A program made the translations under genes and the position numbers. Of a stretch of DNA of 64,000 nucleotides, positions 47,576 to 61,262 are shown piece after piece. Source of the stretch: Circinella umbellata. Lineage: Eukaryota > Mucoromycota > Mucoromycetes > Mucorales > Lichtheimiaceae. Under the pieces are notes generated by a model. That model worked only from the letters and a program-made list of their open reading frames with translations. It made no database searches and was not told the DNA's origin. The stretch's first letter is position 1. Every line of letters starts with the position of its first letter. The stretch spans positions 372,001-436,000 of the forward strand of contig JAIWNF010000030.1 of NCBI GenBank assembly GCA_025093555.1, in the 5' to 3' direction.

Positions 47576-49877
47576 TTAAGGTGTACTATAATATCGGACA
47601 GTACGATCTAAACCAGCAGCTAATAATGATTTAGCAAGAGGAGCCCATTTAACACCTGTTACTTCAGCAGTATTATCTGAGAAATTAGCAATTGGAGAAC
47701 CATCCTTGGCTTTAAGAATTCTAACATCGGTACCACCAATAGCCAAGTATTGTGCGTAATTATCAAATGACAAGGAATTAATCTTATATCCTTCATCTAA
47801 TGTAAATGTCTTGGTATTGCTGAGTTTACGTAAATCCCAAAGTTTAACCAAGTTATCTTCTGATGCAGTTGCCAAAATATAACTATTTAAATATAGATGA
47901 CATAATTATAACATTAGAGAGAGCAAAAAAAAAAGAAAATTCTAATTCATAATCCCCATCATTTTTTTCCCTTCATTTTCTCCAACAACTTTTCAGGTTT
48001 TTTTATGTAACAAGAACAGCAATGCACCCCTTGGAATAATAATAATAATAATAAACTTACCCATTTTCTGAGAATGCCAAAGCATTGATTTTACCAGTAT
48101 GTTCACCAAATGTAGCAGCAACACGTTGAGCTTTAACGTCCCAAATACGAACAGTCGAATCAGCAGTACCAGCACCAAGAATCATACCATCAGGATGGAA
48201 TTCAATAGCAGTATAACCAGCATCAGTTTCAGGATCTACAGCATCCACAATGGATTTACCTGATTCGAAATCATAGAAAGACCATTTGCTATCCATACCC
48301 GAACTTACAAAGTAATCCTTGGAAGGATGAACTGCAAGATCAGTTGCTTCTCCATTATGTGCTGTAATATTATGTCCAACATGATAACCTAATATGAATT
48401 AATTATAAAAAGAGAGAATAAAATTAGTTAACTCAAAATCATTAATTGAAAAAAAAAAACACAATCTGTTTCTCCCAACCTCCCCTTTTCTTCAATTCGG
48501 TCATTTTTTTTAATTTGATTTTTACCTTTGCTTCCTCCAGGAACCCAAATACGAACATGTTTATCAGCACTTGCACTAATGGCAATATCATGTTCAACTT
48601 CTTGTCCTCTGAACTTAACAGCAGTAACTTTCTTTGTATGTCCAGTAAGATTTGCAAAGATCTTTTCTTCAGCCTTGTTATAAATTTGTACATGTTTATC
48701 ATTACCACCTGTAAGAATGAATTGACCACTGTGATCAACATCAACAGATGTGATACCAGGTGAACGAGATGTGTGCATAGATGGGATGGTAGATGTTTGA
48801 GTAAAAGTCTTGACTTCATCAATGGATGTATGTTCAGCTGGTGGCTTTCTCTTACGGCGCCCTTCTGATAAGCTATATATGTATTTAAAGGAGAAATTGG
48901 GGGAAAAAATAGGTTAGTTATATACAATTACCAGAAATCAATCAATGGCAAAAAAAAAAGGGCCTTTCTCTTCCTCCAATATGAAAAATGAATTTGAAAC
49001 ATACGCTTTGTTAGTTTCATCAAGTTTAGCAATAACTTCTTCTGGTAATCCTGAACTATCAACTTCCATTGATTCTTGTGGTTGAGCTTCTTGTTGTGCT
49101 TGAGCAGGTGCAGCAGCACCCAAATGTTCTTGAACATTGGAAAGAGCTCTAAAAAAAATAAGTATCAGTCATCCAAAAACTTATAATAATAAAAAAATAT
49201 AACAGTAAAACTGATAATAATAATAAACACATACTCGCGAGCAGAATCACGTTCTTTCTTCAAACGAGCAATAACACGAGTAGCAGCGTCGTTTTGATAC
49301 AATGCATGAGATAATTCTTGTCGTACTTGTTGATATTGTTGCTTCAATGTAAATGCTTCCAACATTACACTATCCCATTCATTTTGAAGTGCTGATAAAA
49401 GTGATGGTACTGATGAAAGTTTTGGTGGTCGTGGTCGTACAATCTCTGGATCTATAAGTTATAATATATATTTATATAAACAGATTTATATAATTATTAT
49501 TTTTTTGAGTAAATAAACGCGTACTCTAATGTCAATTGGCTTTTCATCTATATTTTTCTTTTGATGAAATATGCTTAAATAGATCAACTTACGTGCTTTG
49601 ACTTCAACCAATTCTTCAACTGTTAATTCTTCACCTGTTACAGGATCCTTGCCATTATCAGCAATATACTTTTCAATCAACCTTTTTTCAAAAAGGTTGC
49701 CAGATTTGACAGAAACAACTGGCTGTTCAGGAGCTTCACCAGAAACTATATACATATATCATTTTTTTTTTTTTAGTTAATTATTAAATATTTCAAGATG
49801 AAAATTAGTTTCAATGAGATCTACTTGATCCAAAAAAAAAAAACTAGTATACTCTATAACTTACTTGCACAGAACAT
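47576..49877 (-). CDS. PRP19: Prp19 U-box E3 ligase, splicing factor
   Basis: Core of the NineTeen complex that ubiquitinates and activates the spliceosome. Starts [16 protein letters not shown], matching yeast MFCAISG; exon 1 is only 13 bases (49877-49865). The U-box continues [20 protein letters not shown], then a coiled-coil tetramerisation region ([33 protein letters not shown]) and seven-bladed WD40 repeats: [61 protein letters not shown], ending [10 protein letters not shown]. Stop at 47576-47578. At least seven exons; about 500 residues as in the family. Confidence 0.96.
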
Positions 49878-50609
49878 TTTTGGATTTATTTAAAAAAGAA
49901 CAGCACAAAAAACACTAGTTGAGTTGTTCTTTTTCTGGATACGAAATTCACACTTTTCGGGTTTTCCATCAATTTCGTATTTTTTTTTATATAAGGCGAG
50001 TTTTGGAAGAGAAGACCCAGTTAGACAGTCACGCGCCTTGAATAAAGGAACAAAAAAGGAAAGTGGTGTCGGATAGGATTGTTCATTCAGAGAAAATGCA
50101 TAATTCATAAAAAACAAAAAGGTAAGTTTCTTGTCATTTAGAAAGATAAGAACTCATATATATATGTTCTCATGGTAATAAATTGAAATGTTTTTTTTTT
50201 ATGGTTGTCATGAGATTATTTTTGCTTGGGTACGATTTCTTGCTGTAGTTAGGTTATTATCACCTTCTCACTCTCTTGATGTTATTATTGTCAATTATCA
50301 TATCTTATTTTTCCTTAATTAAGTGAATATCAATCCTTATTTTACTTTTCAATGACCAAACTTACTACATTAATAAAAATGTACACATTTGTAAAAAAAA
50401 AATCAATATTCGATGTTTTATTCTTTAATATTTGGAAATATTTGACAGGATTGGAAAGATAGGAGGGGGTTGAGGGTTGAAGGTAAAAAAAAAAAAGAAT
50501 GCAAAGTACACCATCATCATCATTTTTTTTGTTCTGTTCTCTTTTTTTTTCTTTTTCTCCTCTGTCATTTTCATTTTTTTTCTAAAAATATATAAGATTC
50601 CAAACTTTC
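49878..50609. other. Intergenic, PRP19 promoter side
   Basis: Between the PRP19 start (-) and the UBX-gene stop (-). AT-rich with poly-A and poly-T tracts and a palindromic ATGAGTTCT-like TATA stretch near 50150; no gene supported. Confidence 0.5.
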
Positions 50610-52510
50610 TTATTGGTATCGTTGTACAACTACACTATTCAATAAACCTGCTTCTTTTAATGTTTTATCCAAATCAGTCAATTCTTTTACTGGAAAAGTG
50701 GTTTGTAAAAGATAGGCTCGATCAGTAGGACGTGTGCTATATATATATATATATATCATGAAGGTAAGAATTAGTATAATATATAAAAAAAATATACAAA
50801 ACACATATCTATCCTTGCCATGGAAAGTAAAATAATAATAATACTTACGCATCAATATATCTACGAATATCATTGACGGTATGTGTATGATTGAATTTTG
50901 CTACCAATCTAATTTAAATTATTTTTGTTACTATTTTTCAATACTCCGGGTCAAACTTTCCATCAAACAATAATGACTATATACCTGGATCCATCACCCA
51001 AACGGATCTGTACTGAAGTTGTAGGTTGTGATTCATCCAATGTAACGGGAGGTTCGTTTGATGTTGCTGCTGCAGCAGATGATGAAGAAGAAGAACCTGG
51101 GAATGCACCAGGTGTACTTGATTGTTCGCCAGAAACAGCAGGACTGCCCAATCGATGACCAGAACCTTCAAAAGGTTTTGGTGGTGCTTTAGGTGGTGGT
51201 ACATAATCTTCATCTTGACGACGTGATACACGAACATCCACTGGTTGACCATGACGAACATTCAATAAAGAAAGAGGTGCACGACTATAGTAATATATGT
51301 TAATGAAAGAAGGAAAAAAAATATATTAAATTTCATTATTATTTTTTATCCATATCTTACCCACTGTTAATAGCTGTAAGCATTGTTTGATTAGCTGGAT
51401 CATCATAACGATATAATTGTCCATCATCCACACTGAATCCATCACGCCAAAATGTTAAATATCGAGTCACCTTTCAAAAGATAAATAATATATTTTAGTA
51501 TATCCACTTTTTTTTTCTTTGCTTCCTTCAAATAAATCTTACTGGTTCAAGTGAATCATCTTCTTCTTCGCCAGTAGATAAGGTTGGATTTACAACTGAA
51601 GAGGGTTCTTCTTCACTTCCAAGTTTATAACCAGATCCTTTAAAGTATGTAGGTTTAGGTACATCACTACTACTACCAGCTTCTTCTTCAGGTGCAGGTC
51701 CACCTCTAATAATAATCATAATTTATTAATTTACCATCAACTATTCCTTCATTTATATAGAGTGTCTACTTACTCTGCAGCCTTTTTAAGAATTTGATTC
51801 ACAAGATCATTATGCTTATTAGGTCCTTTAACAACCATACCCCTATAAAATAGTTATAATTATTATAAATTCAAACTTTTTCCTTTCAACAATAAAAATA
51901 AAATATAAAAAACGCACGATTTTTCACCACCGGCAAAAAAGTTTTGATGTTGATCGTCGTCAGATTCGTCATCGTTATTACCACCTCCTAGATCGCTCAA
52001 TGTACGTACTTTGGAGCTATATATTTATTATTTTTGGTTTTTTTTTATTATTAATACTCTTTTTTTTTCTTTATAAAAACGGTTCCGATGAACTTTTTCG
52101 AATCCTTTTCTTTAGTTTTTTTTTTTTACCTGCTCTTTTTAACTGAAGATTTAGCTTTTGACGACGATGAACTACTAATACCAGCAGAAGGTGCTGCTGA
52201 CGCTTGAATTGGATTACCACCTAATGTTTGTTCACCCGTACTATTATCACCACCGGTACTAGTACCAGCACCAGCACCAATACCTTCACCGAATTCATAA
52301 AATTGACTAATAGCAACCTATATATATTACACAAAGAATGAATATTATTTTTTAAATTGAACTTTTTCCTTCTTTCTTTCATGGTTTCTTTTTTTTTTTT
52401 TGTTTTACCTTGAGGTCCCAACCAGCCATTTCTAAAAAGAATTGAGCTTGTTCAGTTGAAGACCCAGTAGTAGTAACAAATTCTTGAATGGACGCGTCTC
52501 GACTAGACAT
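50610..52510 (-). CDS. SHP1: p47/Shp1-type UBA-SEP-UBX adaptor of Cdc48/p97
   Basis: Recruits the Cdc48 ATPase to ubiquitinated substrates and to protein phosphatase 1 and membrane fusion (established). Order: UBA ([34 protein letters not shown]), a Ser-rich linker with [16 protein letters not shown], the SEP domain ([42 protein letters not shown]) and a C-terminal UBX ([51 protein letters not shown]). About eight exons from ATG at 52508-52510 to TAA at 50610-50612. The FKGSGYKLG and FEGSGHRLG pieces are the SHP-box-like Cdc48-binding repeats of the family. Confidence 0.95.
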
Positions 52511-52781
52511 ATTTTATGGTTATTATAGTTATAAAGAAAAAAAAAGAAGAAAAGGAAATAGAGAATAATAATGATACACGCAATATATAAAACCGTAAAT
52601 GGAAAACTCAGCCAATAAAATTCGCGCGCATGAAAAGGGCATTACGCGTTTTCTTTTCACTGATCTATGTCAAGAAGCTTTATAAAATAATGAAAAGTAC
52701 AAGCCTTCCAATAGCTATTTTCATCAAATAAAAGAAAAACAAAAGACATACATCTTTTGATAATAAATCTTATATTTATTA

Positions 52782-54744
52782 TTACAGCATAACTAAGCCC
52801 ACTTTGTTTCTAACAACTTCAGGACACTTCCAATTATAAAGATAATAGTTAAGATAACCATCACCAGGTCCAAACTTGAGATCTTCTACAACTAATGCAT
52901 TATCCATTAAATCCAATGCATTGACTACATCGAAACCCTCCTATTAAAATAAAACAATTATATATAAAAATTAGTAAGTCATTATAAAAAAGAGAGGTTA
53001 TTTTATTTAATTTTACCTTCTTGGCCATAACTAAGGCATCTTTGAAAAGTTCATTCAATCTCTTTTTCAAAAACTTTGCTTCTTCTCCTTGTTTTTCTTT
53101 CAATTCTGAAGGAACTTGAACAGCATAATAAAACAAATAAGCAGCATTCAATATAGAATGTTTAGGGTTACCAATAACTGAACTTGGTAATGAATAAAAT
53201 GAAAACATATCTGTAATCTTTTTCGTTTCAGGATTCTAAAAGAATAACATTATTTAATTCCTTTTCCTTTCACCTTTCACCTTTGATAAACATAATGATA
53301 TAATAAAAACTTACCTCTACAACATAACTCCATACAACATCTTTATGTGGTAATATCCAATGTTTAACATCATCATCTGTTTCAAATACAGGTGCCATAT
53401 CAAATCGATTCAAATAAGTATTCAAAAGTTCACGAACTTGAGGAACATCCTTTTCTTCCATTTCACGTAAACCAGAAACTGCTGTTTGATCAGGTACTTT
53501 ATAATGTTTAATCATACGAGCTAATGTCCATTTTTGAGGAATTCTTGAAAAGTTACATTCGACAAGTTTCTTTGGATTTAATGATCGATGATAATATCTA
53601 ATATTATTCTATTGATTAGTATTAAATAGAGAGTGTCAATTATATTTTATGTGTTTTTTTACCTGCAAGTGCCAACAGGTTTAGGTAAAACTGAACCGGA
53701 AGTATAAACAGCTTGGAAAAGACCTTCCAAATGAGTACGACGTGTAATTTCACGAATAAGTACGGGTGCTAACCGTTTTGAACGTAATTTTTTATGAACA
53801 CATAAAAAGTTAATTTCTGTCAAAGGTTGAGTCCTAAAAAAACAAATCATCAATCATCGTATAATAATACTTTATATAACTTTTTTTATTAAAAAAAACC
53901 ACTTACACATTATATGTACGCATATCAGCAGGAATACCACTAATAAAAGCAACTAATTTCTTATTCGATGCAACACGAACACCTACATGCCATGATTTTC
54001 TCCATTTAGGTGGTTGTAAGGCCCTAATATCATAATATATAATATTAAAATTATAATCCTTTTTCTTTCCCTCCTTCCTTCTTTCTTTTTTCAACAGTTT
54101 TATATTTTTTTTTTACCATTTTAAAAAAGCAGCTGAATAATCAAAACGGAATTGAGCATCATCATCTTCAACATAATTAAAAGTCAACAATTGATACAAT
54201 TCTTTTACTTGAGCTTCATCCGTCATATCCACTTCACACCATTCAAATTCTTTAGGTAATGGAGGAGGATCTTTACTAACTTGTTCTACAGGTACAGAAG
54301 GTTCAATAGCACCTACTTCATTCACTTGTTCATCTAAAATTTATTTGAAAAAAAAAAAAAGACACATCCTTTCTTTTTTTTAGTTTCAATTTTTTTTTTT
54401 TTTTAAAAAAAAATAACTTTTATATTCTATCCATCCATCACTTTTAATTAATTACCATATTGAGGAACAGGTTGAGTATTCCAAAATCGATGATCCCCCA
54501 TTGTTTTAGCAACACTGGAACTTGATTGTTCCATTAAAGCAAGACTTTTCATCATATTTTGTAATTGTTGACGAAGTTCTGCTTGTTTTTTTACATCAGA
54601 AGAAGAACTAGACGCGTTGGAAGGTTGTTTTCCACTTAATTGATCTTGAACTTGTTTTTTTTGTGCTTTATTCACTACCTTTTCCATCTTGGTAGCCAAT
54701 TTATTTAATTCTTCTTTATTCTTTTCGTTATTATCTTTTGACAT
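52782..54744 (-). CDS. NMT1: Glycylpeptide N-tetradecanoyltransferase (N-myristoyltransferase)
   Basis: Transfers myristate from CoA to N-terminal glycine. Seven or so exons from ATG at 54742-54744 to TAA at 52782-52784. A Lys/Ser-rich head (typical ribosome-targeting region) precedes [12 protein letters not shown], then [110 protein letters not shown] and the C-terminal [15 protein letters not shown] ending [26 protein letters not shown] is the family signature, and the usual C-terminal carboxylate is at the final leucine. Confidence 0.97.
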
Positions 54745-55753
54745 TATGAATTATATAAAAAAAAAAAGTAATTGTGAAAATAAACAAAACTTTTTTTTTT
54801 TCGTGTACTATTTTTTTTTTCCACGCAAAAGTTTCTTTTCTTTTTGTGCGTGTGTGTGTGCGTGTGTGTGTATGTATGCAGGTCAAAAAAAAAAAAAAAA
54901 AAAGTCCGGGTTGGGTTCGGTAGATCGGCTGAATTGAAAATTTGTCAGCTCTTCTTCCATCCCCCCTCATTTTTTATAAATGGAAAATCCCAAATCGAAA
55001 TAATGCTCTTTTTCTTTTTGATTCCAATACAAAACCAATCAAAAAAATAAAGTTGGATAAATCCTTTTTCATTAATAAAAAGTTATTATTATGTAAAAAA
55101 AAAAAAAAAAAAAAAGAGAAACAAAAAAATTGTGAGACCTTTTCAACCATTATAAAAAAAAAAGGTTCGATTTGATTCGGTAGTGTAAAAAACAAAGTGG
55201 GAGATTATTTTACCGGAGTTTTTTTTTTTTTTTTTTTCGGTACCTGTTTTGTTAAAAGTGATTGATTTAGAAGGATCAAAAAAAAATATATTCTTTTTCT
55301 CTCAAGACCCAGAATATATTTTTTCTTATAGTATAATAATAATAAGAATAAGAAGAATAAGAATAATAAAAGTGGGGTGCCGAAATTGTGACATTAATTT
55401 ATTCGTAACCATGACGAATCCATGGCAACTAAAAATAATATGACACCACAAAACAACAATGAAACAATAAGTGCATAATACTTATTCCGTTGGAACGGTT
55501 ATTTTTTAACAAACAAAATGACGCATAAGAAAAATAAAATTCCATATTTTAACAAGAGTCCGTGTCCGATGTGTTCCGAGCGTTATATATAAAATTATAT
55601 ATATATATATAAACAGACAAGGGGGAACCTGAATTTTTTGCAGACATACCAAAAAAATCACGCAATCTTTTTTTTTTTTTAACTTCTTCGAGCTGGGAAA
55701 CTAAAAAAAAAAACTATCTTTCTTTACATTAAAACAAATCATAAATTCAAACA
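54745..55753. promoter_or_regulatory. Divergent promoter region, NMT1 and Rcf2-like gene
   Basis: 1,009 bases between two divergent starts. Contains a GT microsatellite (about 54845-54870), several A and T homopolymers and a TATATATATATAAA stretch near 55590, about 160 bases before the Rcf2-like ATG. No ORF supported. Confidence 0.5.
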
Positions 55754-56648
55754 ATGGGAAAAGTATATTTGACTGATGCTCAACAAGACAAAAGAGACGC
55801 AATTAGTTTCGCCTCGGGTATTCAAGGTGCTGCTATTGGTTTAGGTATTGGTGTTGTTGCTACTATTGCTACTTTTCGACGATCCCCTGACTTTAGATTA
55901 TTAAGTCGACCCATGCAAGCCATTCTTCCTACTTCAGGTAAGAAGATATAAATACATTTTTTATAATTGAAAAGAATTAGTAATGGAGCAAAAAAAAAAA
56001 AAGGAGGAGGAGGGGGGTTGGAAGTAAATATATACATAATACTAAACTTTTTTTTATTTTATTTTTGTATATGAATATATTTTAGCTACTTTGGCTGGTT
56101 ATTTATTTGGTTCAGAACGTGCAGCAACTCAATATGAAAATGATACACTTGGATATATGGATGAACAAATGTTTATTGAATTACGACGCAGTGAACCAAC
56201 AGAAGAAAAAAAGACTACTTCTGAAAAAGCTTTACATTATTTGAATGATAACCGATGGTCTGTTATTGGTAAGTAATATTAAGATCTGGAGAAGGGGAGG
56301 AAGGGGGAGGAGATTGAGTCTATTAACCATGTGTAAATACAAGGAGATAAAATAATAATACTAATAATAAATAATAAATAAATAAAAATAGGTCTTTCAT
56401 GGGCTGCATCCATGGCAGGTGCTTTTGGATATAGTTTTTCCAATCGATTTTTAACAACACAACAAAAAGTAGTTCAAGCTCGTATGTATGCACAAGCAGT
56501 CACTTTGGCAGTATTAATGGCATCCGCAGGTTTATCAATTTATATGGGAGATGATAAGAAGACTTATAAAGATGCACCTGATGCACAACTTCGTGCTGTA
56601 TTAGAATTACCTGCTGAACAAGATAAAGTGATTCGTCAACATCAATAA
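55754..56648 (+). CDS. HIG1-domain respiratory supercomplex factor (Rcf2-like)
   Basis: Three exons, 55754-55937, 56086-56268 and 56392-56648, give 207 residues. N-terminal membrane segment SGIQGAAIGLGIGVVATIA, then a middle soluble part (GYLFGSERAATQYEND), and a C-terminal HIG1 domain with two hydrophobic helices: LSWAASMAGAFGYSFSNRF, TTQQKVVQARMYAQAVTLAV and MASAGLSIYMGDD. QKVVQARMYAQ fits the HIG1 motif QX3(R/H)XRX3Q except Q at the fifth position. Length and order match yeast Rcf2 of the mitochondrial III-IV supercomplex; the function is inferred from that. Confidence 0.85.
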
Positions 56649-57824
56649 TCCATACCTTTTTAGAATCTTTTGACTTTCCTCATCCAGTACCCCGCCATCC
56701 TTGTCACTTTCTTTTTTTTTAAAGAAAAAAAAACAATTCATTCTACTCTATTAATATTATTATAAAACCATTTTTCTCTTTCTTTTTTTTTACATGTATA
56801 CAATTATAACAACATACAACAACCATTTTTTTCTTTTTTCCTTATACACATTCCCCATATATTTCATTTATAATAATAAAAAAGAATGATTTACTTAATG
56901 CATAGAATTATCTTTTTTAACTAAAGTTGCATTATTTATTACACGTGGGTTCTTTTTTAGTTTTATAGATCAAATAAGTCGATCTTTTTTTTTATTTCCC
57001 CACGCAACTTTATTTCTTTTTCAAGATAATAATAAACCACATGGTTCAAAATTCAGATCAAATAAAAATATTTTATCTATTATGTACGTATTTTGTTAAA
57101 TAAAAAATTTGAAAAATATAATAAATATATTTGTTATTTTGTGTGGATGTAGATGGAAGGGAGGGGGGATAAGATATAGGTACAAAGACAAATTGAACAA
57201 AATGAATAATATATAATATATAATATGAAAAAAAAAAAAAGAAATGATGAATGTTTGAAAGGGATATAAATATAAAAGTGGATATATATGAATAGATAAA
57301 AATATAATAAAATGAGATAATAATATATAAAATGATAAATGATAAATTGATCAAGAAGAAACTCTAAACAAGAATTGAAGAAATGGATAATAATAATAAT
57401 ATTGGGGGAATAGGAGGGGGGGATGTTGATATGAGGGTGAATGGTATATGATAGTCAAGATAAGAAAAAAAAATTTGGGGGAAGGGGTTAATGTGAAATG
57501 GTTTTGTTTATATAGAACAAACGCAAGTTTTTACCCGCGCTTTCAAAATAGAAAAATAAATAATTGTAACAAAAAAAAAAAATAGTAACCCGCATAAACA
57601 AAAAGAAAAATTGGAAGATCAACATAGAGAGAAGGAGGGGGGGAATAAAAACATAATAATAATAATAATATAGCATGAGTAAAAAGAAAAACAATGATAC
57701 GTACAAATGTGTGTTGTTTTAAAATGAAATTTTTTCGTCTTGTTGTGACGAAAAATAAAATAGAATATGAAAGAAGAAGAAAAAATATACTGTCGGTTAT
57801 TGTACAAATTGTTTTGGCTCTTTT
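56649..57824. other. Convergent intergenic region
   Basis: 1.2 kb between the stops of the Rcf2-like gene and STE12. Very AT-rich, with G runs near 57157 and 57410 and several T tracts. ORFs here are low complexity (Tyr/Phe/Ile-rich) and were not called. Confidence 0.6.
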
Positions 57825-60134
57825 TTAATAATGAATCAATGCATCTGTAGGTCGCATCGTAGTACTATCTGATGTATACCCCGACGTTGAAGAAGAGGAT
57901 GAATATCCAAAAGGTGTTGAAAAATCATCAAAATAAACATTGCTAGGTGATACTTGAGCTGGATGCACATAGGACATATAATCAAAATTTTGCTGACTAT
58001 TATTATTATTATTATGAGACGCTGGCAGTGAAGTATTGATAGTCAAGTTGAATTTATTGTTAGGATAAGATTGTTGTTGTTGTTGTTGTTGGTCCATCAT
58101 TATATTATTGTTATTACTATGATACCAAGCTCTATTATAAAGAGCTGATGAATGATCATGTTGCGGTTGTTGTTGTTGTTGCCATTCTGTTTTAACCCAA
58201 TCAAGTTGCTGTTGTTGACTGTTATTCAAAATCAAATGTGTGGGATGATGTACATTGGTAGTTGACATGGTAACGTCATCGGATGATGATCCAGTGGTCG
58301 ATGAAGAAAGTGATGCTACAGGTGCAGGTCCATAATTATCATTGGGTAATGTTGTACCATCTTCAAATACTTTGAAATCTTCATCATCTGCAGTCATAGG
58401 AGGAAACGCCAATCCAGGTGCAGATGATTTGACCGGAGATGAATAACAAGAGGAAGATGTAGATGAACAAATACCTGGTGAACTATTATTAGTGTTATTA
58501 AAAAAGTCATTATTGTTATTAGAATTATTCCAAGGTCGACTCCAAACGGATGACGTGTTCGTTTTCATTGAATCTAATCCACCGTAATAAGTATTATAAT
58601 GATGTGTATTATAAACAGTGGCTGTAGAAGTAGTTGGATTTGTACGTGGTTGTTGTTGTTGTTGTTGTTTTGATAATGTGGCGTTTCCATTGTTATTGTT
58701 ACTACTACCACGGCTATTATTATCTCCTCCATTTTCGCTTTTTACATTAAAAGGTCTTTGACGGCGTTCATGCGTTTTTTTATGCTGCGCCAAATTATCG
58801 GATCGAGAGAATCGTTTACCGCACAAACTGCACAAATAAGGTCGTTCCATTGTATGGGTTCTCAAGTGACGTTTCAAATGTTCTAATCTTTTAAATAATT
58901 TCCCACATGAACTGAGAGGACAAGTATATAAACGAGCATTATCGTCGATTTCATTGGAAGCATGAAGAGGACGACCATTATTACTGACATAATATCTTTG
59001 TTGTTGCTGATGATGATGGTCTGGACCCCCCATTTGAACCGCCGAAGAAGAGGAAGAAGAGGAGGATGGAGAAGGTCTGAAACCCGGTTGTTGAGGTGAT
59101 GATTGATGACACACAGTGCGGCGGCGCCTTTGTTTATATGTTGGCGAACCTTCAAACAGCGAAAAGTGACCAAATACACTGGATGCTTTACGAATAGCCG
59201 AATTTTCTTTCGAACTACGATTTTGTTGATGATCAATTTCCATTGGGTCTAATGAAGATGATGATGCTGCTGATTGTTGTTGTTGCCAACCAGATAAAAG
59301 AGGTGCTGAATAAGAGGATGAAATAGGTCGAGGTAAATTATCTGTAGTTTGAAAAGAAGTTTGATTGAGTGGTGTTGATGTGGATGCCACCGGCTGTTGT
59401 TGTTGTTGTTGCTGCTTCTGTTGTTGTTGTTGTTGTTGTTGAAAAGTTCGTCTATCACCCATAACACCATTTAAACAAGCATCTAATTCCAAATCACTAA
59501 GTAAATTTTTACGGAATTCATCAAACATAGCTTGTGTTGTATCCAAAGAAATGGAAACAGCAGGATTAGCCACAGCAAGAGAAGTGGGGTCAACACCTAA
59601 TTTTTCTCTTTTAAGATCTCGTTCAAGAGCATCCAAAAACAATCGATCGTGAGGTACCGAAAACCAATTAAACACTTTTTGCTTCTTTTGCGTTCGAATA
59701 CAATTATGTTTATATAAAAGGTCCAAAAATTGAGATTTGGGTTCTTCCAATGTAGCATCTGTTCCTGGCTTGAGATTACGTAAATCACTAAAAATGCCTT
59801 CTTCAAACTTTTTCAAGTTTTGAATAGGTCTTCCAAAGGCATGGAAACGGAATACCAAACATCGAACAATGTCGGTCCCTGAGATATAATAGGAAGTATT
59901 CCATTGGACACATGAAATGGTATCACCTAAAGGTAATATGTGTTTCTTGATAGGTGGTTCATCTTGAGGTACATCCCATTCAGTAGGTGCGGTAGCCAAA
60001 AAGTATTTTAATTGATTGATCATTTCCAATCGTTCATCTACATCTTCTTCGGTTGGAAATGGAAGTGTAGATGTGTTGTTGCTAGATGTATCACCTGGTG
60101 ATGATCCTGGAGATGATTGTTGTTGTAAAGACAT
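57825..60134 (-). CDS. STE12: Ste12-type homeodomain and C2H2 transcription factor
   Basis: Single-exon gene of 769 residues. The STE homeodomain-like region covers about residues 30-200: [79 protein letters not shown] and [20 protein letters not shown]. Two tandem C2H2 fingers follow at about residues 405-455: [20 protein letters not shown] and [20 protein letters not shown], the SteA form found outside budding yeasts. Long Gln/Ser/Asn-rich stretches surround them. Ste12/SteA is the target of a MAP-kinase cascade controlling mating and invasive growth (established for ascomycetes; role here inferred). Confidence 0.95.
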   Translation of the reverse strand: MSLQQQSSPGSSPGDTSSNNTSTLPFPTEEDVDERLEMINQLKYFLATAPTEWDVPQDEPPIKKHILPLGDTISCVQWNTSYYISGTDIVRCLVFRFHAFGRPIQNLKKFEEGIFSDLRNLKPGTDATLEEPKSQFLDLLYKHNCIRTQKKQKVFNWFSVPHDRLFLDALERDLKREKLGVDPTSLAVANPAVSISLDTTQAMFDEFRKNLLSDLELDACLNGVMGDRRTFQQQQQQQQKQQQQQQQPVASTSTPLNQTSFQTTDNLPRPISSSYSAPLLSGWQQQQSAASSSSLDPMEIDHQQNRSSKENSAIRKASSVFGHFSLFEGSPTYKQRRRRTVCHQSSPQQPGFRPSPSSSSSSSSAVQMGGPDHHHQQQQRYYVSNNGRPLHASNEIDDNARLYTCPLSSCGKLFKRLEHLKRHLRTHTMERPYLCSLCGKRFSRSDNLAQHKKTHERRQRPFNVKSENGGDNNSRGSSNNNNGNATLSKQQQQQQPRTNPTTSTATVYNTHHYNTYYGGLDSMKTNTSSVWSRPWNNSNNNNDFFNNTNNSSPGICSSTSSSCYSSPVKSSAPGLAFPPMTADDEDFKVFEDGTTLPNDNYGPAPVASLSSSTTGSSSDDVTMSTTNVHHPTHLILNNSQQQQLDWVKTEWQQQQQPQHDHSSALYNRAWYHSNNNNIMMDQQQQQQQSYPNNKFNLTINTSLPASHNNNNNSQQNFDYMSYVHPAQVSPSNVYFDDFSTPFGYSSSSSTSGYTSDSTTMRPTDALIHY

Positions 60135-61262
60135 TCTTTTTTGTTGTTGTTGTTACAAGTTGTTGCTGTTACAATAAGTTAAATATATATATGTCGAGGA
60201 GGAGTTGCTGTTTTGTTGTGAGAAAAAAAGAATGAAATATATAAAAGTCTAATAGAAACAAATACAATATTATAATATAAAGTTAATAAAAGAAAAGAAA
60301 AGAGAGAGAGAAGAAAATGTATGGGCTATTATATATATATATATTAAATCCCGTTCAATAATAAACAGATGAACCGGGATATTATATATAGTAGTAAGAG
60401 TAATGGTAATAAAGAAAAAGCTTAAATAGTGTGTGTGTGCGTGTGTTTGTGAGAGAAAGAGAGAGAGAGAGAGAATGTGCGTGTATAATAAGGAAGATGC
60501 AATCAATAAATTACATCTCATCAGGAGAAAGAGAGAAGATAGTATGATTACTTGCCTTTTTGCCCCACTAACAATGGAATAATTTATTTATTTATTTTTT
60601 CTCTACTAAATAATCTAATAGTGTTGTTTTTTTAATGTATTTTTTTTTTTACCACGCGAATCGCGTTTAAACCTTTCCTTTTTCCTTTGAAAAAAACAGG
60701 AGAGAGAGAGAAAGAGAAAGATCCACAATAGAAGTAAAAGAAGTAAAGAAGAGAGAGAGAAAAAAGAAAAAAAAAAGAGAAATCAGGAAGATTCCTCTTG
60801 TCTTTTTGATATGAATTTTTTTTTATTATTTTGGGGGGAGAGAGAATGGATGTTCTTTGAGAAACTCTTTTTTTAGTGTGTGTTATATGGATCTCTAGTA
60901 GCCACACGAGTTAAAAAAAAAAGTTTTTTTTTTCCAGAGTAAAAAAAAAAAAAAAATAGTCATCGGGCCCAGTTGTTTACAAGCTTACCCCCTTCAAACA
61001 CTTTAACTGTGTGCAACAATACACATCCTCTTTTTTTTTTTTCGCCAGTTAGAATAATAAAGTGTATCAGAATTAAGAAATGGGATTTTTTATTTTTATG
61101 TTTTATTTTTTTGCTTTTTGCTCGTGTTTATGATCATGACGTCAAGTCCGACAGAAGAGAAGAGTCTTTTTTTTTTCATGCGCTGACTTTTTTTTTTCTT
61201 GTTAAACAACAATAACTTTTTTTTTTTTTTTTTCAAATAAAAAGCAATAAGTTTTTAAAGGG
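60135..61262. promoter_or_regulatory. Divergent promoter region, STE12 and fasciclin gene
   Basis: 1.1 kb with a GA-rich microsatellite near 60450-60475, GA tracts near 60700, T runs and a CRE palindrome (61137-61144). No gene supported; the ORFs at 60270-60521 and 60973-61215 are low complexity. Confidence 0.5.
61137..61144. promoter_or_regulatory. Perfect CRE palindrome TGACGTCA
   Basis: TGACGTCA, the consensus for ATF/CREB bZIP factors, sits 119 bases upstream of the fasciclin-domain gene start. By chance an 8-base palindrome should appear about once per window of this size, so it is suggestive only. Confidence 0.35.

Noticed and set aside
54845..55180. ORFs across GT repeats and A/T homopolymers in the NMT1 upstream region
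   Set aside because: Low-complexity translation of microsatellites in a divergent promoter.
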